Of a stretch of 64,000 bases of DNA, positions 17,545 through 26,776 are shown in pieces. A program made the position numbers and the translations under genes. Below the pieces are notes generated by a model. It was not told the origin of the DNA, did no database searches, and was given only the letters and a program-made list of their open reading frames with translations. Position 1 is the first letter of the stretch; the number at the start of each line of letters is the position of its first letter. The DNA comes from Paraburkholderia kururiensis. GTDB taxonomy: Bacteria > Pseudomonadota > Gammaproteobacteria > Burkholderiales > Burkholderiaceae. Location: assembly GCF_034424375.1 (NCBI RefSeq), contig NZ_CP139965.1, forward strand, positions 1,736,001 to 1,800,000, written 5' to 3'.

Positions 17545-18579
17545 ATGAACCGTATTGTCCGTGCCCTGCTGCGTGCAGGTGCGCTTGTTTCGCTGGTTGC
17601 CTTGCCGGCTTTCCTGACGACCGCGGCGCAAGCCGACACGCGCGAAGTGGTGATCGCCTACCAGGACATGGTGGTGCCGTGGCGCTATGCGCAGGCCACC
17701 GGCGAAGTGGAGAAGGCGACCGGCTACAAGGTCACGTATCGCAAGCTCGCGAGCGGTGCCGACGTGATTCGTGCGCTTGCGTCGGGCTCCGTGCAACTCG
17801 GCGAAGCGGGGTCCAGCCCGGTGGCGGCGGGCCTCTCGCAAGGCGTGGACATTTCGCTCTTCTGGATTCTCGACAACATCAACGACGCCGAGGCGCTGGT
17901 GGTGCGCAACGGTTCGGGCGTAACGAGCCTCGCGCAGCTGAAGGGCAAGAAGATCGGCGTGCCGTTCGTGTCGACCTCGCACTTCCATACGCTGGTCGCG
18001 CTGCAGAACGCCGGCGTGAATCCCGCCGACGTGAAGATCGTCAACCTGCGTCCGCCCGAAGTGGCCGCGGCGTGGGAGCGCGGCGACATCGACGCCACCT
18101 ACATCTGGGACCCGGTGCTCGCCAAGGTGAAGAAGAGCGGCAAGGTGCTGATTACGTCGGGCCAGGTGGCGCAGTCCACGGGCAAGGCGACCTTCGACGG
18201 CTTCGTGGTCGACCGGCGTTTCGCGAAGGACAACGCCGAATTCATGACGCGCTTCGTGAAGGTGCTGGCCGCCGCCGACGAGAACTATCGCGCCCATCGC
18301 AACACGTGGGATGCGGCCTCGCCGCAGGTGGCCGCGGTGGCGAAGGAGTCCGGCGCCAATGCCGACGAAGTGCCCGCAAGCCTCGCGCTCTACGCGTTTC
18401 CGTCGCCCGCGGAGCAGGCTTCGAATGCGTGGCTGGGCGGCGGCGCACAGTCGGGCGCGGCGAAGTCGCTGGCCGCGACGGCGGCGTTCCTGAAGACGCA
18501 AGGCACCATCCAGAACGTGTTGCCCGATTACTCGGCCGGCGTCGATCCGCAGTTCGTGCAACGGGCGGTGGCGCATTGA
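17545..18579 (+). CDS. tauA: Taurine/aliphatic sulfonate ABC transporter, periplasmic binding protein
   Basis: A 344-residue TauA-type binding protein. The signal peptide covers about residues 1-30, cleaved at AQA-D. The mature start, REVVIAYQDMVVPWRYAQ, and the stretches LASGADVIRALASGSVQLGEAGSSP and GKKIGVPFVSTSHFHTLVAL follow the E. coli TauA pattern closely. WERGDIDATYIWDPVL forms part of the ligand pocket. It is the first gene of tauABC, with tauB starting 22 bases later. Expected to be induced under sulfate starvation. Confidence 0.92.
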   Translation: MNRIVRALLRAGALVSLVALPAFLTTAAQADTREVVIAYQDMVVPWRYAQATGEVEKATGYKVTYRKLASGADVIRALASGSVQLGEAGSSPVAAGLSQGVDISLFWILDNINDAEALVVRNGSGVTSLAQLKGKKIGVPFVSTSHFHTLVALQNAGVNPADVKIVNLRPPEVAAAWERGDIDATYIWDPVLAKVKKSGKVLITSGQVAQSTGKATFDGFVVDRRFAKDNAEFMTRFVKVLAAADENYRAHRNTWDAASPQVAAVAKESGANADEVPASLALYAFPSPAEQASNAWLGGGAQSGAAKSLAATAAFLKTQGTIQNVLPDYSAGVDPQFVQRAVAH

Positions 18580-18601
18580 ACGCGTCTTCATGGAGCACGC
18601 C

Positions 18602-19402
18602 ATGAGCATGCTGGAGATTCGCGGCCTCGCCGTGGCCTATGGTGACCCGCGCAAAGACGAGAGTGAGATGGCGCTGGCGGACGTCGATCTGCGCATCGAG
18701 ACGGGCGAATTTGTCGTGGCACTGGGCGCGTCCGGGTGCGGGAAGACCACGCTGCTCAACTGCATCGCGGGCTTCGTTACGCCGACCGAGGGCGAAGTGC
18801 TCATCGATGGCCAGCCGGTGAACGGGCCCGGCGCGGATCGCGGCGTGGTGTTCCAGAAATACGCGCTGATGCCGTGGCTCGACGTACTCGACAATGTGGC
18901 GTTGGGCCTGCGTTTTCAGGGCGTGCCGAAAGCGGAACGCGAACGCAGGGCGCGCGAGATGCTCGCGCTCGTCGGACTCGACCGACAGGCCCATGCCCGC
19001 GTCTATACGCTTTCGGGCGGGATGCAGCAGCGCGTGGGCATTGCGCGCGCACTGGCAAGCAATCCGCGCGTGCTGCTGATGGACGAACCCATGGGCGCGC
19101 TCGACGCCATGACGCGCGAGTCGATGCAGGAGCTGGTGCTCGACGTCTGGGACCGCACGCACAAGACGGTGTTCTTCATCACGCACAGCGTCGAAGAGGC
19201 GCTCTTTCTCGCGACGCGCCTCGTCGTGATGACGGCGGGGCCCGGGCGTATCGCGCACAGCTACACGCTTCCGTTCGCACGTCGCTATCTGGAAACGCGC
19301 GATGCGCGGGCGGTGAAGTCGTCGGCCGAATTCATCGCGTGGCGCGAGCGGCTGGTGCGCGAACTGCATGCGGGCGTGAAGCAGGAGGAGGGCGCGTGGT
19401 GA
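18602..19402 (+). CDS. tauB: Taurine/sulfonate ABC transporter, ATP-binding protein
   Basis: A 266-residue ATPase that drives sulfonate import. It has Walker A GASGCGKTT (residues 42-50), the Q-loop in VVFQKYALMPWLDV, the signature LSGGMQQRVGIARAL, Walker B VLLMDEPMGALD and the switch His in FFITHSVEEA, all intact and in the SsuB/TauB subfamily style. The downstream tauC start overlaps its stop by 4 bases. Confidence 0.93.
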   Translation: MSMLEIRGLAVAYGDPRKDESEMALADVDLRIETGEFVVALGASGCGKTTLLNCIAGFVTPTEGEVLIDGQPVNGPGADRGVVFQKYALMPWLDVLDNVALGLRFQGVPKAERERRAREMLALVGLDRQAHARVYTLSGGMQQRVGIARALASNPRVLLMDEPMGALDAMTRESMQELVLDVWDRTHKTVFFITHSVEEALFLATRLVVMTAGPGRIAHSYTLPFARRYLETRDARAVKSSAEFIAWRERLVRELHAGVKQEEGAW

Positions 19403-20337
19403 GTGCTTCGAACGAACGAGCGGGCGACGTGATGCTCGCCACGCATGGGCAGGCCGCCTGGGCGCAGGCTGATCGCGTGCAGGATCGCGACGTGCCGGCG
19501 CGGCGCGCTGCGAAGATCGGGCGCCTGCGGCCGGCACGGCGACGCTCGACCCCATGGCGTTTGCCCGGCGAAGGTCCGACGCTGGCGTTGAGCGCTGCCT
19601 CCGTTGCAGCACTCGCGCTCGCATGGTGGCTCGCCACGCATCTCGGCTGGCTGCCGCCGCTTTTTCTGCCCACGCCCGAAGCCGTGCTGCGCGCTTTTGC
19701 GGACGCGTGGCACGGCCGCATTCAAGGCGGCCTGCCGCTCTCGACGCATCTCGCGTGGAGCACCGTGCGTGTGTTCGGCGCGTTCGCGCTTGCCGCGGTC
19801 ACGGCCGTGCCCATCGGCATTCTGATGGGCGTGAGCCGCGTTGCGCGCGGGCTGCTCGATCCGCCGCTGGAGTTCTACCGGCCGCTGCCGCCGCTCGCGT
19901 ATCTGCCGCTCGTGGTGATCTGGTTCGGTATCGACGAGACGGCCAAGATCATCGTCATCTATCTCGCCTGTTTCGCGCCGATCGCATTGGCCGCGCGCGC
20001 CGGCGTGCGCAGCGCGACGGCCGAGCAGATCGGCGCGGCGTATTCGCTGGGCGGCAGCTTCGCGCAGATCGTGCGCCACGTCGTGTTGCCCGCGGCGCTG
20101 CCGGAGATACTGACCGGCCTGCGCATTGCGGCAGGCTTCGGCTGGACCACGCTGGTCGCCGCCGAAATGGTGGCGGCCACGGCGGGGCTCGGCCAGATGG
20201 TGCTCAATGCATCGAGCTTCCTGCGCACGGACGTGGTGGTGATGGGCATCGTGCTGATCGGCGCCATTGCCTGGCTGTTCGATCTTGGAATGCGGGCGCT
20301 GGAGCGGCGCCTCGTGCCGTGGAAAGGGCGCGTCTGA
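19399..20337 (+). CDS. tauC: Taurine/sulfonate ABC transporter, permease
   Basis: A 312-residue inner-membrane permease of the SsuC/TauC family, with about six membrane spans after a long (roughly 65 residues) basic cytoplasmic leader. The EAA loop is seen in GAAYSLGGSFAQIVRHVVLPAALPEILTGLR. The GTG at 19399 overlaps the tauB stop (GTGA); a GTG one codon earlier is equally possible, and an AGGAGG sits at 19383-19388. No tauD follows. Confidence 0.9.
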   Translation: MSASNERAGDVMLATHGQAAWAQADRVQDRDVPARRAAKIGRLRPARRRSTPWRLPGEGPTLALSAASVAALALAWWLATHLGWLPPLFLPTPEAVLRAFADAWHGRIQGGLPLSTHLAWSTVRVFGAFALAAVTAVPIGILMGVSRVARGLLDPPLEFYRPLPPLAYLPLVVIWFGIDETAKIIVIYLACFAPIALAARAGVRSATAEQIGAAYSLGGSFAQIVRHVVLPAALPEILTGLRIAAGFGWTTLVAAEMVAATAGLGQMVLNASSFLRTDVVVMGIVLIGAIAWLFDLGMRALERRLVPWKGRV

Positions 20338-20476
20338 CGGCGAGGTCGGCCGTGTCGTCGCGCCGCCCCATTCCGCCTTCGCGTATAGGCATTTCCGTTC
20401 GCGGAACCAGCGGCGCGTGCGTGGCATTGCGCGGCATGCGGGTGCATCATAGGGCCTCAATGAGGAGGGGACTGAC

Positions 20477-21871
20477 ATGGCAACCTGGAAGCCGGACCCG
20501 ACGTTCTATCCATCCGCCCGTATGGCAGGCGACGCTCCGAAGGAAACGCTGGCGTACGTCGCGGCCTTCGATCCCACGCGTACCGTACCCGACACGCTCG
20601 ACGTCGTGGATCTCGATCCCGGCTCAGCGCAGTTCGGCCAGATCGTGCACCGGTTGCCGATGCCCAACGTCGGTGATGAACTGCATCACTTCGGCTGGAA
20701 CGCCTGTAGTTCGTGTCTGTGCCCCAACGCGCCGCATCCGCATTCGGAGCGGCGTTATCTCGTCGTGCCGGGGCTGCGTTCGTCGCGCATTCATATCGTC
20801 GATACGAAGCCCGATGCACGTCGCCCGCAGATCGTGCGCGTGCACGAACCCGACACCGTCGCGCAACGCGCGGGCTACACGCGTCCGCATACCGTGCATT
20901 GCGGTCCCGAGGGCATCTATGTCACCGCGCTCGCGAATGCGAAGGGCGAGGCGCCGGGCGGCATCTTCCTGATGGACCACGAGAGCTTCGAGATTCTCGG
21001 CCAGTGGGAAATCGATCGCGGACCGCAGCAGCTTGCCTACGACGGCTGGTGGCATCTCGGCTACGACACGCTCGTTTCGAGCGAATGGGGCCTGCCGGCA
21101 AGCTTCGAAAACGGTCTGGTGCCCGAGGTGCTGCTGGGTGGCCAGTACGGCCATCGCCTGCATTTCTGGGACCTGCATACGCGGCAGCACAAACAGGTGC
21201 TCGATTTCGGCGTGGAAAACCAGCTCGTCTTCGAGCTGCGCCCCGCCCACAATCCCACGCGGCCCTATGGCTTCGTGAACTCCGTGATCAGTCTGAAAGA
21301 CCTGTCCGCGTCGATCTGGCAGTGGTATCTGGACGGCGACCGCTGGGCCGCGCGCAAGATCATCGAGATTCCGGCCGAACCCGCCGAACCCGACCGGCTC
21401 CCACCCATGCTGAAGAGCTTCGCGGCCGTGCCTCCGCTCGTCACGGACATCGCCCTTTCGCTCGACGACCGCTTTCTTTACGTCGCGTGCTGGGGCACGG
21501 GCGAGTTGCGCCAGTACGATGTTTCCGATCCGGAGAATGCGCGCCTTGCGGGTAGCGTGCGCATCGGCGGCATCGTTTCGCGCGCGGCGCATCCGGGCGC
21601 GCCGGGCCGCGCACTCAACGGCGGGCCGCAGATGGTCGAGGTGAGCCGCGACGGCCGCCGCGTGTACTTCACGAACTCGCTCTACGGCGCGATCGACGAG
21701 CAGTTCTATCCCGAGGGCATCGACGGCTGGATGGTGAAGCTCGACGCCGCGCCCGACGGCGGCATCGCGTTCGACGAGCGCTTCCTGCTGGAGTGGCCGA
21801 AGTCGCATCGGCCGCACCAGATCCGGCTGGAGGGCGGCGACTGTTCGTCCGATTCGTACTGCTACCCCTGA
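20477..21871 (+). CDS. mtoX: Methanethiol oxidase / selenium-binding protein 56 family
   Basis: A 464-residue SBP56-family protein. Bacterial members (MtoX) oxidise methanethiol with O2 to formaldehyde, hydrogen sulfide and hydrogen peroxide. Key features: the CSSC motif in NACSSCLCPN, HTVHCGPEGIYVTALANA, and a beta-propeller pattern with SEWGLP, YGHRLHFWDL and RPHQIRLEGGDCSSDSYCYP at the C-terminus. A strong GAGGAGGGG ribosome site precedes the start. I see no signal peptide, whereas the Hyphomicrobium enzyme is periplasmic. It sits 139 bases after tauC. Its presence suggests that methanethiol is an intermediate of this island. Confidence 0.88.
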   Translation: MATWKPDPTFYPSARMAGDAPKETLAYVAAFDPTRTVPDTLDVVDLDPGSAQFGQIVHRLPMPNVGDELHHFGWNACSSCLCPNAPHPHSERRYLVVPGLRSSRIHIVDTKPDARRPQIVRVHEPDTVAQRAGYTRPHTVHCGPEGIYVTALANAKGEAPGGIFLMDHESFEILGQWEIDRGPQQLAYDGWWHLGYDTLVSSEWGLPASFENGLVPEVLLGGQYGHRLHFWDLHTRQHKQVLDFGVENQLVFELRPAHNPTRPYGFVNSVISLKDLSASIWQWYLDGDRWAARKIIEIPAEPAEPDRLPPMLKSFAAVPPLVTDIALSLDDRFLYVACWGTGELRQYDVSDPENARLAGSVRIGGIVSRAAHPGAPGRALNGGPQMVEVSRDGRRVYFTNSLYGAIDEQFYPEGIDGWMVKLDAAPDGGIAFDERFLLEWPKSHRPHQIRLEGGDCSSDSYCYP

Positions 21872-21887
21872 GCGTGCAGGGCGCATC

Positions 21888-22520
21888 GTGAGCGGCCTGT
21901 TCGCCACGCACTGGGCCATCTGGGCTGCCGTGATCGGCAGCGGCGTTTTTCATGGCGTGAATCCCGCCATGGGCTGGCTCTTCGCGACGGCGCTCGGGCT
22001 GCAGCGCGGCAGCCGCCGTGCGCTGCTGATGGCGCTGCCGCCCATCGCACTGGGCCATGCGGCGTCGATCCTGCTGTTCATGAGCTCGGCGGCCGCACTC
22101 GATGCGTGGCTGCCGTTCTCGCGCCTGCACTGGATGCTGGGCGCCGCGCTGATCGCGTGGGCGGCGTGGCAGCAGGTATATGGCCACCGGCATCGCGTGC
22201 GTGTGGGCATGACGGCTGGCTTCGTCGGGCTCGCGGCGTGGTCGGCGGTGATGGCGACGCTGCATGGCGCAGGGCTCATGCTGATGCCGGCGTTGCTGCC
22301 GACGTGCGGCACGCTGCATGGCGTACTCGATCCGCTCGAAGTCTCGCTGCAGTTCACGGCGCTTCATACGCTCGCCACGCTCGGCACGACAGCGGCAGTC
22401 GCGCTCGCGGCCTACGAGTATCTCGGGCTCGGCCTATTGCGCCGCGGCTGGATCAACTTCGACTGGCTCTGGCGTGGTGCGCTCGTGGCGACAGGGACGC
22501 TCGTGATCGCGGCAGGTTGA
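21888..22520 (+). CDS. Polytopic membrane protein of unknown function, linked to methanethiol oxidase
   Basis: A 210-residue, very hydrophobic protein with about six predicted spans. The first segment carries SGVFHGVNPAMGWLFATALGLQ. His residues recur at membrane edges (FHG, GHAAS, LHGAG, LHGVL, LHTLA), a pattern reminiscent of metal or gas transporters, though I cannot place the family with confidence. It starts with GTG 16 bases after mtoX, so the two should be co-transcribed. Possible roles are export of a product (sulfide or sulfite) or copper delivery for MtoX; both are inference. Confidence 0.75.
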   Translation: MSGLFATHWAIWAAVIGSGVFHGVNPAMGWLFATALGLQRGSRRALLMALPPIALGHAASILLFMSSAAALDAWLPFSRLHWMLGAALIAWAAWQQVYGHRHRVRVGMTAGFVGLAAWSAVMATLHGAGLMLMPALLPTCGTLHGVLDPLEVSLQFTALHTLATLGTTAAVALAAYEYLGLGLLRRGWINFDWLWRGALVATGTLVIAAG

Positions 22521-22745
22521 AGCGAGCGCGGGAATGTCCTCGAACCGCGGGGCTTTGGGCGCTCTGCGTGAACGGGGCGAAGCGGCGCAACAAGCTGGCG
22601 GCCTGGCCCGCCCGTCGGCCGGTCGGCTCCAGGGGCGCCGCGGTGTTCGGCGCGATGAGCGCCCGGCGCGTGCTGCTGAACGAAGCGCGTGCAAACGCCT
22701 GTACCCGGCGCAATCGATCGACCGGAACCGCTTACGCCTCAACGG

Positions 22746-23660
22746 TCAGAAGATCGACCGACCCGTCAGCGTGGTCAGCCATTCCAGCGACTGCACGCCG
22801 GCCAGCGAATTGCCGTTCGCATCCAGCCCGGGCGACCACACGCATACCGCCATCTCGCCCGGCAGCACGGCGACGATGCCGCCGCCCACACCGCTCTTTG
22901 CCGGCAGACCCACGCGGTAGACGAAGTCGCCGGCCGCATCGTAAGTCCCGCAAGTGAGCATGAGGGCCGACAGGCGCTTGGCCGAGCTGGCGTCCAGGAT
23001 CCGTTCGCCGGTGGCCGGCACTACGCCGCCGTTGGCGAGGAAAAGCGCCGCCCGCGCCAGTTCCACGCAGTTCATCGAGATCGCGCATTGGCGGCAGTAC
23101 GCCTCGATGACGGCTTCCGGCGGCATTTCCATATTGCCGAAGCTCGCCATGAAATGCGCCATCGCGCGGTTGCGGTGCGCGTGCTGCAGCTCCGATTCCG
23201 CGACGCGGGCCTCGTAATCGATGCCGGGTTCGCCCGAAAGCCGGCGGATGAACTCGACCAATGCCGTTTCCGCCTGCACGAAGCGGCGGCACAGCACATC
23301 CGTCACCACAAGTGCACCTGCATTGATGAACGGATTGCGGGGCTTGCCATGTTCGGCTTCCAGCTGCACCAGCGAATTGAACGCGGTGCCCGACGGTTCG
23401 CGTCCCACACGGCGCCACAGGTCATCGCCGAGCAGCTTGAAGGCGAGCGTGCACGCAAAGAGTTTGGAGATGCTCTGGATCGAAAAGCGCGTGTCGGCGT
23501 CCCCCGTGCGGAACACCTCGCCGTCGATCGTCACGACGGCCATGCCGAAGCGGTCGCCGGAGACGCGTGCGAGTTCGGGAATGTAGTCGGCCACGCGTCC
23601 GGTGCCGAGGTACGGCTGCACGTCGTGGCGAATCTGCTCGAGGATCGGGGTGTAGTTCAT
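22746..23660 (-). CDS. glsA: Glutaminase A
   Basis: Hydrolyses L-glutamine to glutamate and ammonia. The 304-residue protein has the serine-dependent beta-lactamase-like fold. The catalytic Ser63-x-x-Lys66 is in RFSIQSISKLFACTLAF; KPRNPFINAGALVV, NRAMAHFMASFGNM and the C-terminal KSGVGGGI are further family marks. Length matches E. coli YneH (308). The gene converges on the membrane protein before it and diverges from an AraC regulator. It may aid acid resistance, as in E. coli, but nothing in the sequence shows this. Confidence 0.95.
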   Translation of the reverse strand: MNYTPILEQIRHDVQPYLGTGRVADYIPELARVSGDRFGMAVVTIDGEVFRTGDADTRFSIQSISKLFACTLAFKLLGDDLWRRVGREPSGTAFNSLVQLEAEHGKPRNPFINAGALVVTDVLCRRFVQAETALVEFIRRLSGEPGIDYEARVAESELQHAHRNRAMAHFMASFGNMEMPPEAVIEAYCRQCAISMNCVELARAALFLANGGVVPATGERILDASSAKRLSALMLTCGTYDAAGDFVYRVGLPAKSGVGGGIVAVLPGEMAVCVWSPGLDANGNSLAGVQSLEWLTTLTGRSIF

Positions 23661-23901
23661 GAGGACGAAGATCGGGCGAAGGCGAATACAGTCGGATGCT
23701 GGATCGTGCAGGCCGCTTCGGCACCTGCATTGAGGGCAGGGCGCAGCGTAGCGCAAGGCAATTGAGTGCAGACAATGTGGGACGGCATTGTAGTCGGGAC
23801 CGCACTGCAGCAGTCGCTGCCGCCCGCTGCGGCGGGGTTTCGTCCTGTGGGCGCTGTGCTAATCTGGTTTGTTCCCGCCCTGATCCGGGGAAACGGACAG
23901 C

Positions 23902-24690
23902 ATGATGGAAAGCCGCGATCAGCCGGCGCCAGTGCGCGCCGTCTACGTGCTCGAACAACGGCATGAGAGCAGCGAAGTGCCGTGGCGTGCGGAGCCGCGT
24001 GCCCAGTTGATTCGCTCGGGCAGCGGCGTGTTAACCGTGCACACGCAGTCCGCGCGCTGGGTGGCGCCGCCCGGGCACGCGGTCTGGGTGCCGCCGGGCG
24101 TGCTGCACCGGCTCTCGTCCACCGCGCCGCTGTCTCTCCACACCCTCTACGCCGAAGGCGAACCGCCGCGTGTGCCGGGCGCCGCCGCGGTGCCGCCCAT
24201 GGCATTTGTGCCGGCCCAGGGCTGCGTGGTCGCCATCGACCGGTTGACCGACGAATTGCTGCAAGCCGCGGCCATCTTCGGCGTGGGCTATGCGCAAGAG
24301 GGTGCCGAGGCGCGGCTCGTGCAGGTCATCCTGGACCGCGTGCCGCAGCTTGCCGTCATGCCGCTTTCGCTCTTCCTGCCGCGCGATCCACGCATCCGGC
24401 GCGTGGCTGACATGCTCGTTGCACATCCCGCAGATTCCCGCGTGCTCGATGAACTGGCGGAAGCGGCCGGCGTGACGGCGCGCACGGCCGCGCGTCTCTT
24501 CGCCCGGGAAACGGGACTCACGTTCGGCCAGTGGCGCCAGCAGTTGCGGCTGCTCGTGGCGCTCGAGAAGCTGGGCGCGGGGGCCAGCGTCACCCAGGTG
24601 GCGCTCGAAGTGGGCTACAACGACGTGTCGTCGTTCATCGCCGTGTTTCGCGATGCACTGGGCGAGACGCCTGCACGATATTTCCGCTGA
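23902..24690 (+). CDS. AraC-family transcriptional regulator
   Basis: A 262-residue regulator with an N-terminal cupin-like sensing domain (about residues 1-130, with SARWVAPPGHAVWVPPGVLHRL) and a C-terminal double helix-turn-helix (about 165-260). The second HTH reads VTQVALEVGYNDVSSFIAVFRDALGETPARYF, the classical AraC signature. It ends 49 bases from the converging efflux-pump gene, which it may control. Effector unknown. Confidence 0.9.
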   Translation: MMESRDQPAPVRAVYVLEQRHESSEVPWRAEPRAQLIRSGSGVLTVHTQSARWVAPPGHAVWVPPGVLHRLSSTAPLSLHTLYAEGEPPRVPGAAAVPPMAFVPAQGCVVAIDRLTDELLQAAAIFGVGYAQEGAEARLVQVILDRVPQLAVMPLSLFLPRDPRIRRVADMLVAHPADSRVLDELAEAAGVTARTAARLFARETGLTFGQWRQQLRLLVALEKLGAGASVTQVALEVGYNDVSSFIAVFRDALGETPARYFR

Positions 24691-24738
24691 AGTCGCGTGC
24701 CGGCACGCGACTTCACGGAGCCGGCGAGAAGCTGCACC

Positions 24739-26367
24739 TCAATGCGCCCCGGCTGCGTCCCCGCCGCCGCCTCCGCCTTTTGCCGGCCGCGTAATCCAGA
24801 TCAACGGAATGATCAGCACGAAGATGATGGCCGAGACGTAGAAGATGTCGTTCAGGCCCATCATCGCGGCCTGCGTGTTCACCGTGAACTCGAAGAGCGC
24901 ATTCGCCGACGGCCGGCTCAGGTTCAGCAGCGCCTGCGTGGATTCGATCTGCTGGCGAAAGAGCGGATTGTCCACGGTCGCCTGTTCGGTGAGACGCACG
25001 TGGTGCAGCACGGTGCGGTTGTTCCAGGCGTTGGTGGAAATGGACGTGCCGATGGCCCCGCAGAACACGCGCACGAAGTTCGACAGCCCGGCTGCGGCCG
25101 GCACCTTGTTCGGCGGCTGCCCCGCGAGAATGATCGCGGTGAGCGGCACGAAGAACATGGCCATCGGAATGCCTTGCAGCAGCGTGGGCAGCACGAGATG
25201 CCACGTGTCGATCTCGATCACGTAGCGCGACCGCATGTAGAACACGACGGCAAAGCCGACGAACGCGAGCGTCGCGATGATGCGTGCGTCCGAGCGGGGC
25301 AGTACGCGTCCCATGACGGGCGCGAGAATCACCGCGAAAATGCCGAGCGGCGCAGTGACGAGACCGGCATCGACGGAACGATAGTTCAGGTACTCCTGCA
25401 TCCACTGCGGCAGCAGCACCAGATTGCCGAAGAACACGGCATACGCGACGGAGATCGCGACCGTGCCGCCCAGGAAGTTGCGCTGCGCGAAGAGCCGCAG
25501 GTCGACGATGGGGTGCGCCTCCGTCAGCTCCCAGACCAGAAAGAACGCGAAGCCGATCAGCGCCGTGACGCCCAGCCCCACGATGAACGGCGAATTGAAC
25601 CAGTCGAGGTCCTTGCCCTTGTCGAGCATGATCTGCAGCGAGGCCACCCAGGTGATGAGCAGCCCGAGCCCCACCACGTCGATAGGCGGCTGCCGCGTGG
25701 GCGATTCGCGCTTGCGGTAGATGGACCACGTAACGGCCGCGGCGAAGATGCCGACCGGAATGTTGATGTAGAAGATCCAGGCCCAGCTGTAGTTGTCCGT
25801 GATCCAGCCGCCCAGCGCGGGCCCCGCGATAGGCCCGACGGTCGCCGTCATGGCCCACAGCGCGAGCGCGGTCGCGGATTTTTCCTTCGGCCAGGAGCCG
25901 AGCAGGATGGCCTGCGAGAGCGGGATCAGGGGTCCCGCCACGGCGCCCTGGAGCACGCGCGCGGCGAGCAGCACCGGCAGGCTGGGCGCGACGCCGCACA
26001 GCCACGACGCGACCACGAACATGAGAATGGCGCCCACGAACAGCTTTACCTGGCCGATGCGCTGCGTGAGCCAGCCGGTGAGCGGAATCGACACCGCGTT
26101 CGAGGCGGCGAACACCGTGATGACCCACGTGCCTTCGTCGACGGAAACCCCGAGGTCGCCGGATATGGTCGGAATCGCGACGTTGGCGATCGACGTGTCC
26201 AGCACGTTCATGAACGTGGCGAGCGCGACGGCAATCGTCGCGAGCACGAGCTGGCCGCCGGCGAGCGGCGGTGGGGCGGCCGGCGCGGAAGCTGGCGAAG
26301 GCGTGGCCGGCGTGGCAGACGCAGTCCGTGGCGAGTTCAAGCGAAATCTCCGGAAATCGGGCCGCAT
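24739..26367 (-). CDS. DHA2-family (EmrB/QacA) 14-TM drug efflux transporter
   Basis: A 542-residue proton-driven exporter. After a 38-residue Ala/Pro-rich leader come 14 hydrophobic segments. Diagnostic motifs are MNVLDTSIANVAIPTISGDLG (motif D1) in span 1, GTWVITVFAASNAVSIPLTGWL and GPALGGWITD (motif C-like). The ATG at 26367 (MRPDF) is used; the frame is open further upstream without a likely start. No EmrA membrane-fusion partner lies next to it, so the periplasmic adaptor is either elsewhere or not used. Gly/Ala-rich C-terminal tail. Confidence 0.9.
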   Translation of the reverse strand: MRPDFRRFRLNSPRTASATPATPSPASAPAAPPPLAGGQLVLATIAVALATFMNVLDTSIANVAIPTISGDLGVSVDEGTWVITVFAASNAVSIPLTGWLTQRIGQVKLFVGAILMFVVASWLCGVAPSLPVLLAARVLQGAVAGPLIPLSQAILLGSWPKEKSATALALWAMTATVGPIAGPALGGWITDNYSWAWIFYINIPVGIFAAAVTWSIYRKRESPTRQPPIDVVGLGLLITWVASLQIMLDKGKDLDWFNSPFIVGLGVTALIGFAFFLVWELTEAHPIVDLRLFAQRNFLGGTVAISVAYAVFFGNLVLLPQWMQEYLNYRSVDAGLVTAPLGIFAVILAPVMGRVLPRSDARIIATLAFVGFAVVFYMRSRYVIEIDTWHLVLPTLLQGIPMAMFFVPLTAIILAGQPPNKVPAAAGLSNFVRVFCGAIGTSISTNAWNNRTVLHHVRLTEQATVDNPLFRQQIESTQALLNLSRPSANALFEFTVNTQAAMMGLNDIFYVSAIIFVLIIPLIWITRPAKGGGGGGDAAGAH

Positions 26368-26776
26368 GTGTCGACGGGCCGGACGGCGGCTCGCACCGAT
26401 AACGCGGCGCGCAGCCGAACCAGGAAGCCGGCCTCGACAGCGGTCAGAAGCGTGGGTTGACGCGCAATATCGGCACAGAACGCCCACACAAAGCGCCGAC
26501 ACGACACGCGCCCATGCGCAATGAACGCGCGACGGCGTGCAGCGGAATGCGGCAAGGTGCTGCGAAAGAGGCGAATCGGGGCAAGCTTACCTGCATTCGG
26601 AAATGCGCGTCGGCGTGGTGTGCAGCGCTGGGGACCGCCGCCGGCACACGTCAGGTCGCCGGCGGCGTGCGACTGCAGACGGCACCTGCACTGAAACGCG
26701 CGGTATGCTCCGTTCGGGGCACGAGCCCGGCATGAGTCGGCAGACCATGCTGCGAAATCACATGCAGGGGATTGCA
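26368..26776. other. Divergent intergenic region, efflux gene / esterase
   Basis: 409 bp with no convincing gene. Overlapping short frames on both strands lack ribosome sites. Promoters for both flanking genes should lie here; no strong palindrome was found. Confidence 0.4.
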
